Positions 1 through 8,765 are shown, numbered from the stretch's first letter. The stretch: DNA of 64,000 bases from Sedimenticola_A sp040506425 (GCA_965224515.1 OZ245051.1:620001-684000), one strand, 5' to 3'. The notes: generated from the sequence alone by a model not told the origin. Program-made: numbers and translations.

Positions 1-757
1 GGTTCTGCTTTTCACGCAGCAGGCGAAGGCTCAGCTGATGGGCCAACAGCTCTTCAAAAGCCAGTCGTCGCTGTGCAGGATGTCTGCCTTCCAGCAATAC
101 ACTCTGGGCTGCATCCGGTGGAGGCCGGTGAAGGTAACGGATTGCACGCCCCAGATCCGGCAGGCTGAACTGGCTCAGCAGTTCATCGGGCAGCCACTCA
201 GGCAGGCTGCCAGGCGCACTGTCCAGCATGGTCAGCGCCTTCTCACTCATACCCCGCCAGGTGAGCTGGTGCATCCCATCGGTGGTGGGATAGACCGGGG
301 TAAGGCTCTCCTCCATGCCGGCATCATCCAGCTCCCCCACCCGCTGGTACTCCGGATGAACCATCTCGTAACCGGCAGGGCCGTTTCGCACCTCGCCAAA
401 ACAGCGTAGCTGTACACCACGGGCAAGTCCCGACTTCTGGGCACTACTGAAGTGAAAAAAGCGCAGAGTGATGGCACCGGTACCATCTGCGATACGAACC
501 AGCAGAGAGCGGCGCTTACCGAAGCGGATATCCGACGCTTCCACTTCGCCCTCCACCACCACCTGGTCACCGTGCCGAAGCGAACCCATAGGCGTAACCC
601 GTGTGCGGTCCTGGTAGCGCAACGGCAGGTGAAACAGGACATCCTGCACCGTCTCAACGCCTATCTTGACCAGCTTGTCGGCATTGCGTGGGCCCACCCC
701 TTTCAGGGCAGTCACCGGCACCTGGTCCAGACCTTGTTCTTGTTTGATCCTATTCAA
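1..757 (-). CDS. recG: ATP-dependent DNA helicase RecG (N-terminal part, runs off the window)
   Basis: RecG remodels stalled replication forks and branched recombination intermediates. About 252 N-terminal codons are present and the helicase core lies beyond base 1. Recognisable RecG blocks are ALKGVGPRNADKL (wedge region start), LPLRYQDRT, TPVYPTTDGMHQLTW, RPPPD and HPAQRRLAFEELLAHQ, in the order found in E. coli RecG. There is no in-frame ATG. A TGA lies in frame three codons upstream of a TTG at 757-755, so translation must start at that TTG or further in. RecG sits near gmk-rpoZ-spoT in many gammaproteobacteria, which fits here. Family identity is very secure; the TTG start is inferred. 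Confidence 0.93.
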   Translation of the reverse strand, partial: MNRIKQEQGLDQVPVTALKGVGPRNADKLVKIGVETVQDVLFHLPLRYQDRTRVTPMGSLRHGDQVVVEGEVEASDIRFGKRRSLLVRIADGTGAITLRFFHFSSAQKSGLARGVQLRCFGEVRNGPAGYEMVHPEYQRVGELDDAGMEESLTPVYPTTDGMHQLTWRGMSEKALTMLDSAPGSLPEWLPDELLSQFSLPDLGRAIRYLHRPPPDAAQSVLLEGRHPAQRRLAFEELLAHQLSLRLLREKQN

Positions 758-988
758 ATCCGCTCACAGGACTAACGGGCAAAAGCCACGAATAACAGAA
801 TAGAACAACTATAGAACAATAGAAATATTATTCCAACAATTGAAGCCGCTGTATAGTGAAGCAATCACCCTGGGAGCCATCCACCCCGGAGCATCCAACC
901 GATGGCATTGAAACGGATACAGACGCGTCAGAGTCGTTGCACCCAGAAACGACACCTCCACGAACAAATAAGCAGGCCTCTGTTTACA

Positions 989-1264
989 ATGAAATCCGAT
1001 CCAGACAAGTTAATCAAAAAACATGGGGAGCTTATCCACTCCGAGATGTGCAAGGTCAGCTCCCATGTCCAGCGCGAAGCGGGAGAGTGGTTCCTCAACA
1101 CGGTCATGATCGAAGGCTATGACGTCGCATTCAAGTACAAGCGCAAGAAGCAGTACAGAAACCTGACCGGTCAGCGGGTCAATCTGACCTATTACCCGGC
1201 AACAGAAAAAGTTGCCGGAATGGACTTCGAGATCATGAATGTCGTAAGGATCAAGGTTTCATAG
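989..1264 (+). CDS. Conserved-looking small basic protein of unknown function
   Basis: A 91-aa soluble, Lys/Arg-rich protein with no signal peptide or membrane segment. Distinct blocks include KHGELIHSEMCKVS, FKYKRKKQYRN and TGQRVNLTYYPATEKV. I do not recognise a named domain. The frame is also open upstream to an ATG at 902 that has a GGAG about 10 nt before it, which would give 120 aa. I prefer 989 because the extra residues are low in complexity and the compact fold seems to begin at MKSDPDKL. The gene is divergent from recG across an AT-rich gap (about 780-900) that probably holds promoters for both. It could be a nucleic-acid-associated protein judging only from charge, which is a guess. 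Confidence 0.6.
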   Translation: MKSDPDKLIKKHGELIHSEMCKVSSHVQREAGEWFLNTVMIEGYDVAFKYKRKKQYRNLTGQRVNLTYYPATEKVAGMDFEIMNVVRIKVS

Positions 1265-1335
1265 CGCGGCCAATCCGTTTGAAAGCTGTTCAACCACCTT
1301 TTATCATGGTTTTTTCGGTCTAGAGAGTTGCCCTC

Positions 1336-1650
1336 ATGTCAGTACTTCTGGAGTTTTCCATGTTCCCCACCGACAAGGGCGAAAGCGTCAGCGCCTACGT
1401 CAGCCAGGTGATCGCGATGATTCGTGACAGTGGCGCCAGCTATCAGCTCACCCCCATGGGAACCATCATCGAGAGCGATACGCTTGAGGAGGCTATGAGG
1501 ATAGTACAGAACGCTTACGCCATACTTGATGAAGCTGGCTGCAACCGGGTCTACTCATCACTCAAGCTTGATATCAGGAAGGGAAAGGGGGATCGGCTCA
1601 AGGGCAAGCTGAACTCTGTGCGGGACAAAATCGGTGAGGTATCGACCTGA
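1336..1650 (+). CDS. MTH1187/YqgV-family thiamine-binding-like protein
   Basis: A 104-aa cytoplasmic protein of the MTH1187 (UPF0045) family, ferredoxin-like alpha/beta proteins of which some bind thiamine or HMP. Family features are EFSMFPTDKGESVSAYV at the N terminus, YQLTPMGTIIE in the middle, and the C-terminal DIRKGKGDR strand-turn followed by a basic tail. Length is typical. The downstream yjbQ gene starts 4 bp after its stop, so the two are very likely co-transcribed. YjbQ proteins have a secondary thiamine-phosphate synthase activity, so the pair supports a thiamine-related role. That functional link is inference from context. Confidence 0.85.
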   Translation: MSVLLEFSMFPTDKGESVSAYVSQVIAMIRDSGASYQLTPMGTIIESDTLEEAMRIVQNAYAILDEAGCNRVYSSLKLDIRKGKGDRLKGKLNSVRDKIGEVST

Positions 1651-1654
1651 GATC

Positions 1655-2077
1655 ATGATGAAAAACCACCAAACCACGCTCTCTTTCGAGACCCGCGGCA
1701 GGGGAACCTCCGAGATCACCCGGGAGATACAGAAAGTCATCAGCGACTCTGGCGTCAGTTCAGGGTTGTGCCATATCTTTGTCCACCACACCAGCGCATC
1801 GCTGACTCTGTGTGAGAATGCGGACCCTTCGGTACGCAGGGACCTGGAGACCTTCATGGCCCGGCTGGTACCTGATGGCGACCCCGTCTATGAACACAGC
1901 ATGGAGGGGCCTGACGACATGCCGGCCCATATCCGTTCAATCCTGACCAAGATGGATCTGACTATTCCAGTATCGGGCGGGCGTGGCGCTCTTGGAACCT
2001 GGCAGGGGATCTACCTGTGGGAACACCGCACCCACGCACACCGGCGAAAGGTCACGGTTACCGTGCAGGGTGAGTGA
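1655..2077 (+). CDS. yjbQ: YjbQ family protein (UPF0047), secondary thiamine-phosphate synthase type
   Basis: A 140-aa protein closely matching E. coli YjbQ. It has the metal-site segment HHTSASLTLCENADPSVR, the acidic loop EHSMEGPDDMPAHI, and the C-terminal block GTWQGIYLWEHR ending in VQGE. YjbQ proteins show weak thiamine-phosphate synthase activity that rescues thiE mutants; the physiological role is uncertain. Two adjacent ATGs (1655 and 1658) are possible starts, and a GTG at 1634 inside the upstream gene is unlikely. It follows the MTH1187-family gene by 4 bp. Its TGA directly abuts the stop of the convergent ridA, with no bases between. Confidence 0.9.
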   Translation: MMKNHQTTLSFETRGRGTSEITREIQKVISDSGVSSGLCHIFVHHTSASLTLCENADPSVRRDLETFMARLVPDGDPVYEHSMEGPDDMPAHIRSILTKMDLTIPVSGGRGALGTWQGIYLWEHRTHAHRRKVTVTVQGE

Positions 2078-2461
2078 TCACTCCAGTTCCATTACGGCAT
2101 CCATCTCCACCTGCGCATCCTTGGGCAGTGAGGCGACACCGATAGCTGCACGCGCAGGATAGGGCTCCTGGAAGTACTCTGCCATCACCTGGTTTACAGT
2201 GGCAAAATTGGCCAGGTCGGTGAGAAATATATTCAGCTTTGCAACATCCTTGAGATCGCCACCGGCGGCACGGGCAACAGCCTGGAGATTATCAAACACC
2301 CTGCGGATCTGGCTTTCGATATCACCCTCCACCATCTCCATCGTCTCGGGTACCAGGGGAATCTGGCCGGACATGTAGACAGTAGTGCCGACCTTCACGG
2401 CCTGGGAGTATGTACCGATAGCCTGGGGGGCCTTGTCTGTACGGATAATCTCGCGCGCCAT
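2078..2461 (-). CDS. ridA: RidA family 2-iminobutanoate/2-iminopropanoate deaminase
   Basis: A 127-aa Rid-family trimer subunit. RidA hydrolyses reactive enamine/imine intermediates released by PLP enzymes such as threonine dehydratase. The N-terminal block APQAIGTYSQAV, the central SGQIPL, and PARAAIGVASLPKDAQVEM carrying the conserved active-site arginine are all present and the length is standard. It lies downstream of spoT on the same strand with a 66-bp gap, in the gmk-rpoZ-spoT-ridA order common in gammaproteobacteria. Its stop codon abuts that of yjbQ (TGA then TCA). Identification as an active RidA rests on the conserved Arg and family similarity. Confidence 0.93.
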   Translation of the reverse strand: MAREIIRTDKAPQAIGTYSQAVKVGTTVYMSGQIPLVPETMEMVEGDIESQIRRVFDNLQAVARAAGGDLKDVAKLNIFLTDLANFATVNQVMAEYFQEPYPARAAIGVASLPKDAQVEMDAVMELE

Positions 2462-2527
2462 TATTGATGCTCCTGTATTTTTAACTATGCGGGGATCTAT
2501 GACCTATCACTGGTCAACCAGCGTTTG

Positions 2528-4705
2528 TCAGCTGGTCTTGCGGACAATTTTCAGCACAGCCGGCAATGAACGCAAGCGGCGCATGATATTGGCAAGATGT
2601 TTACGGTTCCTGACTGTCATGACAAAAATCAGCGTTGAAGTGAGACCGTCGCGCTCCTCCATCCCAACATGCTCAATGTTCGAACCCATCTCTGAGATTG
2701 CCGATGCCACCGTGGCCAGCACGCCACGCTTGTTACCGACCTCCACCTTGATATGGGTGGAGTAGTCACCTGAGGGATCATCCCCCCACTCCACATCCAG
2801 CCAGGTATCACCGCTTTTACGGAAATCACCCATGTTGCGGCAACCCTGAATGTGCACCACGATACCTTTGCCGGGACTGAAGGTGGAAACTATCTCATCG
2901 CCTGGAATGGGGCGGCAGCAGTTGGCAAACTTGACCACCATGCCTTCAGTGCCCTTGATTGCCAGGGGTACTGTTACGAGCCCTTTGTCCTGACGCTCGA
3001 CCTCTTTGGTCGCATCCGGCTCCGAGTCAGTCAGACGCCGCGCCACCAGCAACGGCATGCGATTGCCCAGGCCTATCTCTTCCAGCAACTCATCCAGGGT
3101 TTTAAGCTTGAACTCGTCCAGCAGCGCCTGCAGGCGTGCCGGGTCCACCTGGTTGATATTTTCATTCAGCAGTGTCAGCTGCTTCTCCAGCAGACGACCA
3201 CCAAGTTCAGCTGCCTCCTGCTGTTTCAGATTCTTCAGATAACTGCGGATATTGGCCCGCGCTTTACTGGTCACCACGAAATTGAGCCAGGCTGCATTGG
3301 GTGTCCCCCCGGGTGAGGTGATCACCTCAACCGTGGCGCCATTGAACAGCTTTGAGCGCAGCGGCACCATGCGCCGGTCAACCCTGGCGGCGACACACTG
3401 GTTACCCACGTCGGTATGCACAGCGTAGGCAAAATCGATCACCGTGGCGCCCTTGGCCAGCACCATGATCTGTCCACGTGGGGTGAACACGTAGACCTCG
3501 TCGGGAAACAGGTCGACTTTGACATGCTCGAGGAACTCCACCGAGTCCCCGGCGCCCTTCTGCAGTTCCAGCAGGTTCTTCAGCCAATCCGACGCACCAG
3601 CCTGGGCCAGGCTGCTCTGGTCTCCGCCCGCCTTGTACTGCCAGTGGGCAGCGATGCCCGACTCGGCCATGCGGTGCATCTCTTCGGTACGGATCTGAAT
3701 CTCGATGGGGATACCATGGGGACCGAACAGCACCGTGTGCAGGGACTGGTAGCCGTTGGCCTTGGGAATGGCAATATAATCCTTGAAACGTCCAGGCACC
3801 GGCTTATAGAGGTTATGTACCGTTCCAAGCATCCGGTAGCAGGTATCCAGGCGGTCGACAATTATGCGGAAGGCGTAGACATCCACCACTTCGGCAAATG
3901 GGAGGTTCTTGTCACGCATCTTCTTGTAAATGCTGTAGAGGTGTTTTTCGCGCCCCTCTAGCCGCCCACCAAGCCCCTCCTGCTCAAGACGCTGATGGAT
4001 AGCGGTCTCGATGTTGCCCAGCACCTCCTTCCGGTTACCCCGCGCCTTCTTCACCGCCTCTTTGATAATACGGTAACGCATCGGCCAGTAAGCGATAAAA
4101 CCCAGCTCTTCCAACTCGGTTTTGATGCTGTGGATACCCAGCCGGTTGGCTATGGGCGCATATATCTCAAGGGTTTCCAGTGCGATACGTCGGGATTTAT
4201 CCGGGCGCATCACACCCAGGGTGCGCATGTTGTGCAGGCGGTCGGCCAATTTGATCAGGATAATCCGGATATCCTTGGTCATGGCCAGCAACATTTTTCG
4301 TACGTTGGCGGCCTGGGCCTCTGCCTTGCTGCGAAAATCGATCTGGGTCAGCTTGCTGACCCCATCCACGAGCTCGGCGATCTCCTCGTCGAACTCCTCG
4401 GTGAGGCGCTCCTTGTTGATGGAGGTATCCTCTATCACATCATGCAGCATGGCCGCCATCAGGCACTTATAGTCCATCTGCATGTCAGCGAGGATGCGCG
4501 CTACCGCAAGGGGATGATAAACGTAGGGTTCGCCGGTCATCCGCTTCTGCCCTTCATGGGCTTCTGCGCTGACCAGGTATGCCCGGTAGACCTCCTGGAT
4601 CTGATCGGGCTTGAGGTAGGATTCGAGATAAGCGCAGAGATCGCTTATCAGAAAGCGGGGTTTGCCTGAGTCTTTATTGTTGAGGTGGGCCGGACCATTT
4701 CCCAT
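2528..4705 (-). CDS. spoT: Bifunctional (p)ppGpp synthetase/hydrolase SpoT
   Basis: A 725-aa long-form RSH protein that makes and degrades the alarmone (p)ppGpp. Domains in order are: an HD hydrolase domain with AAMLHDVIEDTSI and KLADRLHNMRTL; a synthetase domain with FKDYIAIPKANGYQSLHTV and EIQIRTEEMHRMAE; a TGS domain (VYVFTPRGQIMVLAKGAT); a helical/zinc-finger-like region including FANCCRPIPGDEI; and a C-terminal ACT domain. The intact HD and ED residues argue for a true bifunctional enzyme, SpoT rather than the hydrolase-dead RelA. An open frame extends to GTG 4711, but ATG 4705 is favoured because GAGAGG sits at the right distance. Upstream is rpoZ on the same strand. Confidence 0.96.
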   Translation of the reverse strand: MGNGPAHLNNKDSGKPRFLISDLCAYLESYLKPDQIQEVYRAYLVSAEAHEGQKRMTGEPYVYHPLAVARILADMQMDYKCLMAAMLHDVIEDTSINKERLTEEFDEEIAELVDGVSKLTQIDFRSKAEAQAANVRKMLLAMTKDIRIILIKLADRLHNMRTLGVMRPDKSRRIALETLEIYAPIANRLGIHSIKTELEELGFIAYWPMRYRIIKEAVKKARGNRKEVLGNIETAIHQRLEQEGLGGRLEGREKHLYSIYKKMRDKNLPFAEVVDVYAFRIIVDRLDTCYRMLGTVHNLYKPVPGRFKDYIAIPKANGYQSLHTVLFGPHGIPIEIQIRTEEMHRMAESGIAAHWQYKAGGDQSSLAQAGASDWLKNLLELQKGAGDSVEFLEHVKVDLFPDEVYVFTPRGQIMVLAKGATVIDFAYAVHTDVGNQCVAARVDRRMVPLRSKLFNGATVEVITSPGGTPNAAWLNFVVTSKARANIRSYLKNLKQQEAAELGGRLLEKQLTLLNENINQVDPARLQALLDEFKLKTLDELLEEIGLGNRMPLLVARRLTDSEPDATKEVERQDKGLVTVPLAIKGTEGMVVKFANCCRPIPGDEIVSTFSPGKGIVVHIQGCRNMGDFRKSGDTWLDVEWGDDPSGDYSTHIKVEVGNKRGVLATVASAISEMGSNIEHVGMEERDGLTSTLIFVMTVRNRKHLANIMRRLRSLPAVLKIVRKTS

Positions 4706-4790
4706 GGCCACCTCTCAGAAGGCGCCGACCGTGTCGATTGAAGACACAGCCAGCGGGTTGCAGGGTCGGAAAACCTTGCCCGACATCCCT

Positions 4791-5069
4791 TTATTCTGCG
4801 GGGGACTGGGCTTCGGCAGTTGTTCCCTGCGCCTGCATATCCTCAGCTTCGAGATCGATCTCTGCCTCCGGCTGGGGGGCAACAACACTGTCATCCACCA
4901 GGCCATCGGCAATCTCCCGCAGGGCCATCACCGTGGGCTTGTCGTTCTCCCATGGCAGCAGCGGGTCTACGCCGTTAACCAGCTGACGGGCCCGCTTGGT
5001 GGCCAACAACACCAGGTCAAAACGGTTGTCTACGTGATCAAGGCAGTCTTCGACAGTAACGCGCGCCAT
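4791..5069 (-). CDS. rpoZ: DNA-directed RNA polymerase omega subunit
   Basis: A 92-aa omega subunit, which aids RNA polymerase assembly and forms part of ppGpp site 1. It begins MARVTVEDCLDHVDNRFDLV, the classic omega N terminus, followed by ATKRARQL and KPTVMALREIADG. The tail is acidic and Ala/Gln-rich, as usual for the variable C terminus. The frame stays open upstream to 5141, but the family start is clearly at 5069. It lies between gmk and spoT, the conserved order, so the polymerase subunit that mediates ppGpp response is encoded beside the ppGpp enzyme. Confidence 0.96.
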   Translation of the reverse strand: MARVTVEDCLDHVDNRFDLVLLATKRARQLVNGVDPLLPWENDKPTVMALREIADGLVDDSVVAPQPEAEIDLEAEDMQAQGTTAEAQSPAE

Positions 5070-5199
5070 TCGATTTACTCCGGGAGTATCAAGCCCCGCC
5101 CCAACCGGACGAGGAAAAAAAGAAAACACAGATACCGGCACTCAGCCGGGAACGTGCAAATATAACTCATTCACCCTATCCGAGCCAAGCCCAATATCC

Positions 5200-5811
5200 T
5201 TATGAAAGAAGGGCTTTGAGCTGTGTTTCCAGTTTTTCTGACTGCCTGGCGATGAGAAACTGGTGACTGGTCACCACGGCGCGCAGTTCACCAAGAGCCT
5301 GCTCGAACAGATCATTGACGATCAGGTAGTCATATTCACCGTAATGAGACATCTCTGATTTGGCATCGCTCATGCGCCGTTCGATAATCTCTTCGCTGTC
5401 CTGTCCGCGACCGCCCAGTCTCTGCCGCAGGGCCTGCTGGGTGGGAGGCAGGATAAATATCGATACTGCACCGGGGATACGCTCGCGAACCTGGCGCGCG
5501 CCCTGCCAATCGATCTCCAGTATCACATCAAGTCCCTGTTCCAGCTGGGAAAGAATTCCAGCCTCGGAGGTGCCGTAGAAGTTATCGAAGACCTTGGCGT
5601 GCTCCAGAAAAGCCCCCTCACCGATCATTTGAGTGAAGCTGTCGATGTCGACAAAATGGTAATCCTTCCCATCGACCTCACCAGGGCGCATCTGCCTAGT
5701 GGTGTGGGATACAGAGACCTGCACCCCCGACTCACTCTCTACCAGCGCTTTCAACAGGCTGGTCTTACCTGCACCGGAAGGCGCAGAGACAATAAACAGT
5801 GTACCGCTCAT
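5200..5811 (-). CDS. gmk: Guanylate kinase
   Basis: A 203-aa cytoplasmic kinase converting GMP to GDP with ATP. The P-loop is SAPSGAGKTSLLKAL near residue 8, the GMP-binding region is VSHTTRQMRPGEVDGKDYHFV, and the lid region RLGGRGQDSEEIIERRM follows. Length matches E. coli Gmk (207 aa). It precedes rpoZ by 130 bp and follows yicC by 53 bp on the same strand. All expected motifs are intact. Confidence 0.97.
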   Translation of the reverse strand: MSGTLFIVSAPSGAGKTSLLKALVESESGVQVSVSHTTRQMRPGEVDGKDYHFVDIDSFTQMIGEGAFLEHAKVFDNFYGTSEAGILSQLEQGLDVILEIDWQGARQVRERIPGAVSIFILPPTQQALRQRLGGRGQDSEEIIERRMSDAKSEMSHYGEYDYLIVNDLFEQALGELRAVVTSHQFLIARQSEKLETQLKALLS

Positions 5812-5864
5812 TATTAATTCTCTGTTGGAACATACCGGGCATGCCCCGGCATGCTATTGAACCA

Positions 5865-6732
5865 TTACTCGATGTTTTGCACCTGCTCGCGCATCTGCTC
5901 GATAAGCACTTTCAGCTCCACCGCGATTCGGGTGGTCTCCACATCGTTTGACTTGGAAGCCAGCGTGTTGGCCTCACGGTTAAGCTCCTGCATCAGGAAA
6001 TCCAGCCGGCGACCCACAGGCTCTTCGCGCTTGAGCACCGCATCCACCTCGTCCAAATGAGTCCACAGGCGGTCCATCTCCTCATCCACGTCCAGGCGCT
6101 GGGCCAGCATGGCCATCTCCTGCTCCAGGCGCCCCGAATCCAGCTCTTCGCTCACCTCAGCCAGTCGCGCCCTAAGGCGTTCCCGTACACCATCCAGCAG
6201 ACCCGGCATCAGCTCACGGACCTTTACCACCTGCTCCCTCATCGCCGCACAACGCTGGGAAATAAGCTCACCCAGCCGGTCACCCTCCCGTTTTCGAGCA
6301 TCGATCAGATCATCAATAGCCCTCTCCAACAACTCCGCGGCGTGTTTTTGAGCGGGAGTGAAATCCCTCGCTTCGACCTCCAAAACACCCGGCCAGCGCA
6401 GAATATCCATTGTTCGAGGTGGCACAGCCTCATGCAGAAGCTGACTCACATGACCGGCAGCCTCGATTATCTGCTGGGCCAGGCGGTCATTCACGACAAC
6501 ACCGGCCTCTGCCCCCCCCGGAAGGGGTGAATCGCAAAGAGCAATCGACTTTTCCGCGACTCAAGCGCTTACCCATACGCTCACGCACCATGGGTTCAAG
6601 GACCCGAAACTCTTCCGGCAGACGCACGGAAACTTCGAGATACCGGTGATTCACCGACCTGATCTCCCAGGCCAGTTCGCCCAGGTCACTGCTCTCGCCC
6701 TTGCGTGCATACGAGGTCATACTGCATGTCAT
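5865..6732 (-). pseudogene. yicC: YicC family endoribonuclease-like gene, interrupted by a +1 frameshift in a G8 homopolymer
   Basis: Two adjacent reading frames together make a full YicC protein. The first runs from ATG 6732 (MTCSMTSYARKGESSDLG, RGKVDCSLRFTPSG) and stops about 13 codons after the break. The second covers 5865 to about 6518 (NDRLAQQIIEAAGH, MDILRWPGVLEVE, VGRRLDFLMQELNREANTL, ELKVLIEQMREQVQNIE). The break falls in eight consecutive C on the plus strand at 6512-6519 (G8 on the coding strand). Seven bases would restore one frame reading RFTPSGGAEAGVVVNDRL, which aligns well with E. coli YicC. A sequencing or assembly error, a real disabling indel, or slippage are all possible. 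YicC is implicated in RNA turnover and normally neighbours gmk or rph, as here. Confidence 0.9.
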
Positions 6733-6875
6733 AGTGTGTCACCTTGCTCACTTCTGAATAATGACCGCATCGCAGACACCCAATCCACGCATCAAACCGG
6801 CCATGATTTTTATTTTAGATGTATCATAATGTGCAAATCGAACCCTTGCACCCGGAGTCTGTGTTTTTCTAAGGT

Positions 6876-7823
6876 ATGGAGTATTCCAGAGACAGCCTGC
6901 CACCTGGTACTGTGCTTGACTGCTACTCGATCATCAAGCTGATCGGCAGCGGCGGTTTCAGCCTGATTTACCTGGCCGAGGACGAGGATACCCAGGACCA
7001 GGTAGTCATCAAAGAGTACCTGCCGAAAAAGCTGGCTGTACGCGACGGCCGGATGCAGGTCCATGTTCGCGAAGAGAATCTCCGCGAGTCATTCAACAGC
7101 GGACGCAAACTCTTCTACCAGGAGGTGAAAGCCCTGGCCACCCTTCGCCACCCCAATATCGTGAATGTGCGCACCTTCTTCCTGGCCAACAACACATCCT
7201 ACCTGGTAATGGATTACGAGCACGGAAAAAATCTTGGCGCCTATATCAAGAAGCGCAAGGGGAGCCTGAGCACAACCTTTCTGATGACCGTATTTCCGGC
7301 TGTGCTCGATGCCCTCAACCTGATCCACTCCCAGGGCAAACTTCACCTGGACATAAAACCAAGCAACATACACCTGCGACCGGGGGGAGACCCCTTGCTG
7401 CTGGACTTTGGAGCGGTACACCAGTTTGCCACCACCCGCAGCAAACAGTCGGCGCAGGTGGTCACCCCGGGCTTTGCACCGGTGGAGCAGTACTACTCTT
7501 CGGGCTATGTCGGCCCCTGGAGCGATGTCTATGCCATGGGAGCGACCATGCGCGCCTGCATTGAAGGCAAGCCGCCTCCATCGGCCATCGAACGCCACGC
7601 CAAGGATGAGATGAAGTCCGCGGCAGAACTGTTCAGACGGCGCTACCCGGTGCACCTGCTTGAGGTGATCGACTGGGCCATGGAGGTAGACCCCCTGCTT
7701 CGCCCCCAGGATGCGGGAACCATGCTGGAGGCCCTGATCACCTACAAAGGACGCCCTTTTGAAGCCAACTCGTCGCAGTTGGAACGCCAGGATAACAACA
7801 AGGCTCAGGAGAATGACGGATGA
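6876..7823 (+). CDS. Hanks-type serine/threonine protein kinase
   Basis: A 315-aa soluble kinase without a transmembrane segment or extracellular sensor. Catalytic elements are the glycine loop IGSGGFSLIYLA (about residue 23), the ATP lysine in VVIKEYLP, the catalytic loop LHLDIKPSNIHL, the metal-binding LLDFGA, an APE-like FAPVEQYYSSG, and the SDVYAMGATM helix. The arginine of the usual HRD triad is Leu (HLD), so it is a non-RD kinase that probably does not need activation-loop phosphorylation. The next gene, a PP2C phosphatase, starts inside its stop region (4-bp overlap), indicating a dedicated on/off pair. Substrates are not evident. It is divergent from yicC. Confidence 0.92.
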   Translation: MEYSRDSLPPGTVLDCYSIIKLIGSGGFSLIYLAEDEDTQDQVVIKEYLPKKLAVRDGRMQVHVREENLRESFNSGRKLFYQEVKALATLRHPNIVNVRTFFLANNTSYLVMDYEHGKNLGAYIKKRKGSLSTTFLMTVFPAVLDALNLIHSQGKLHLDIKPSNIHLRPGGDPLLLDFGAVHQFATTRSKQSAQVVTPGFAPVEQYYSSGYVGPWSDVYAMGATMRACIEGKPPPSAIERHAKDEMKSAAELFRRRYPVHLLEVIDWAMEVDPLLRPQDAGTMLEALITYKGRPFEANSSQLERQDNNKAQENDG

Positions 7824-8695
7824 CCAGCCATAAACACCAGATGGCGGAGATGAGCCTGACTGGAGACCGCAAACGCAACCAGGACCGTTGCAGTATCGCG
7901 GAAAGCAATGAGTCGGTGCTGCTGACTGTTGCCGATGGCATGGGCGGACACCCCAGGGGAGAGGCCGCTGCTCAAATCGTCACCGAAACCTGCAGCAGCT
8001 ATTTCCAGAGAACCCCCCACCCCATACTGAGCCCAGGCAGCTTTCTGACCCGCATCATGCAGAAGGCCCACGAAGACATCGTGGCATTCGGCTACGAGAA
8101 CGACCCACCGATAGACCCCCGAACCACTGCCGTCATTGCCCTGATCCAGGACAGCATGGCCTACTGGGCCCACGCCGGGGACAGCCGCCTCTACATTTTC
8201 AGAAAAGGGCGCCTGGTGACCCGCACAACCGATCACTCCTACGTGGAGCGTCTGCGCCAGCAGGGGGTCATCTCATCCAGTGAACTGGAGAGCCATCCCC
8301 AGCGAAACTATGTCACCCGCTGCCTGGGTGGCACACTGAGCCTGCCCGAAGTCGAACTCGGAAAACACAGCGTGGAGCCCGGTGACATATTACTGCTTTG
8401 CAGCGACGGACTCTGGGGAAGTATCGACAAGGACCTGATGTGCGAGGCACTGTTCGGCGATATGAGCCTTGCAGACGCCACCCATGCCCTGGCCAACGAA
8501 GCCGCTCAAAAAGCTTTTCCTGACAGCGACAACGTCACCCTGCTTACCATGCGCGTGGGTGAAAGCGCCAAGCCTGTTGTTGCTTCAGCCCCGCCGAAAG
8601 CCCAACCTGCAAAAAAGAAGGATGAGCTCGGCGAGGCGATAGCCAACCTTCAGGATGCAATCAACAGCTTTGAATCCGAAGTCAATGATGAGTAA
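7820..8695 (+). CDS. PP2C-type protein phosphatase (Stp1/PrpC-like)
   Basis: A 291-aa metal-dependent Ser/Thr phosphatase, probably reversing the upstream kinase. PP2C motifs appear in order: RKRNQDR (motif 1), VADGMGGHPRGEAAA (motif 2), RTTAVIALI, AHAGDSRLYIF, TTDHSYVERL, LLLCSDGLWG and DNVTLL. The metal-binding aspartates are present. After about residue 250 there is an Ala/Pro/Lys linker followed by a short helical tail. Translation is coupled to the kinase by an ATGA overlap. Seventy bases separate it from rph, which has its own Shine-Dalgarno sequence. Confidence 0.93.
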   Translation: MTSHKHQMAEMSLTGDRKRNQDRCSIAESNESVLLTVADGMGGHPRGEAAAQIVTETCSSYFQRTPHPILSPGSFLTRIMQKAHEDIVAFGYENDPPIDPRTTAVIALIQDSMAYWAHAGDSRLYIFRKGRLVTRTTDHSYVERLRQQGVISSSELESHPQRNYVTRCLGGTLSLPEVELGKHSVEPGDILLLCSDGLWGSIDKDLMCEALFGDMSLADATHALANEAAQKAFPDSDNVTLLTMRVGESAKPVVASAPPKAQPAKKKDELGEAIANLQDAINSFESEVNDE

Positions 8696-8765
8696 CACCT
8701 AACCAGACCCTGTCATGGTCCTGCAAGAACAAAACCCAATCACTTTTCACCTTGTGGAGTAAAAA

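Noticed and set aside
856..1122. 88-codon frame overlapping the small unknown gene
   Set aside because: It is an alternative frame of the 902/989-1264 gene, with low-complexity Thr/Pro/Arg content and no ribosome site.
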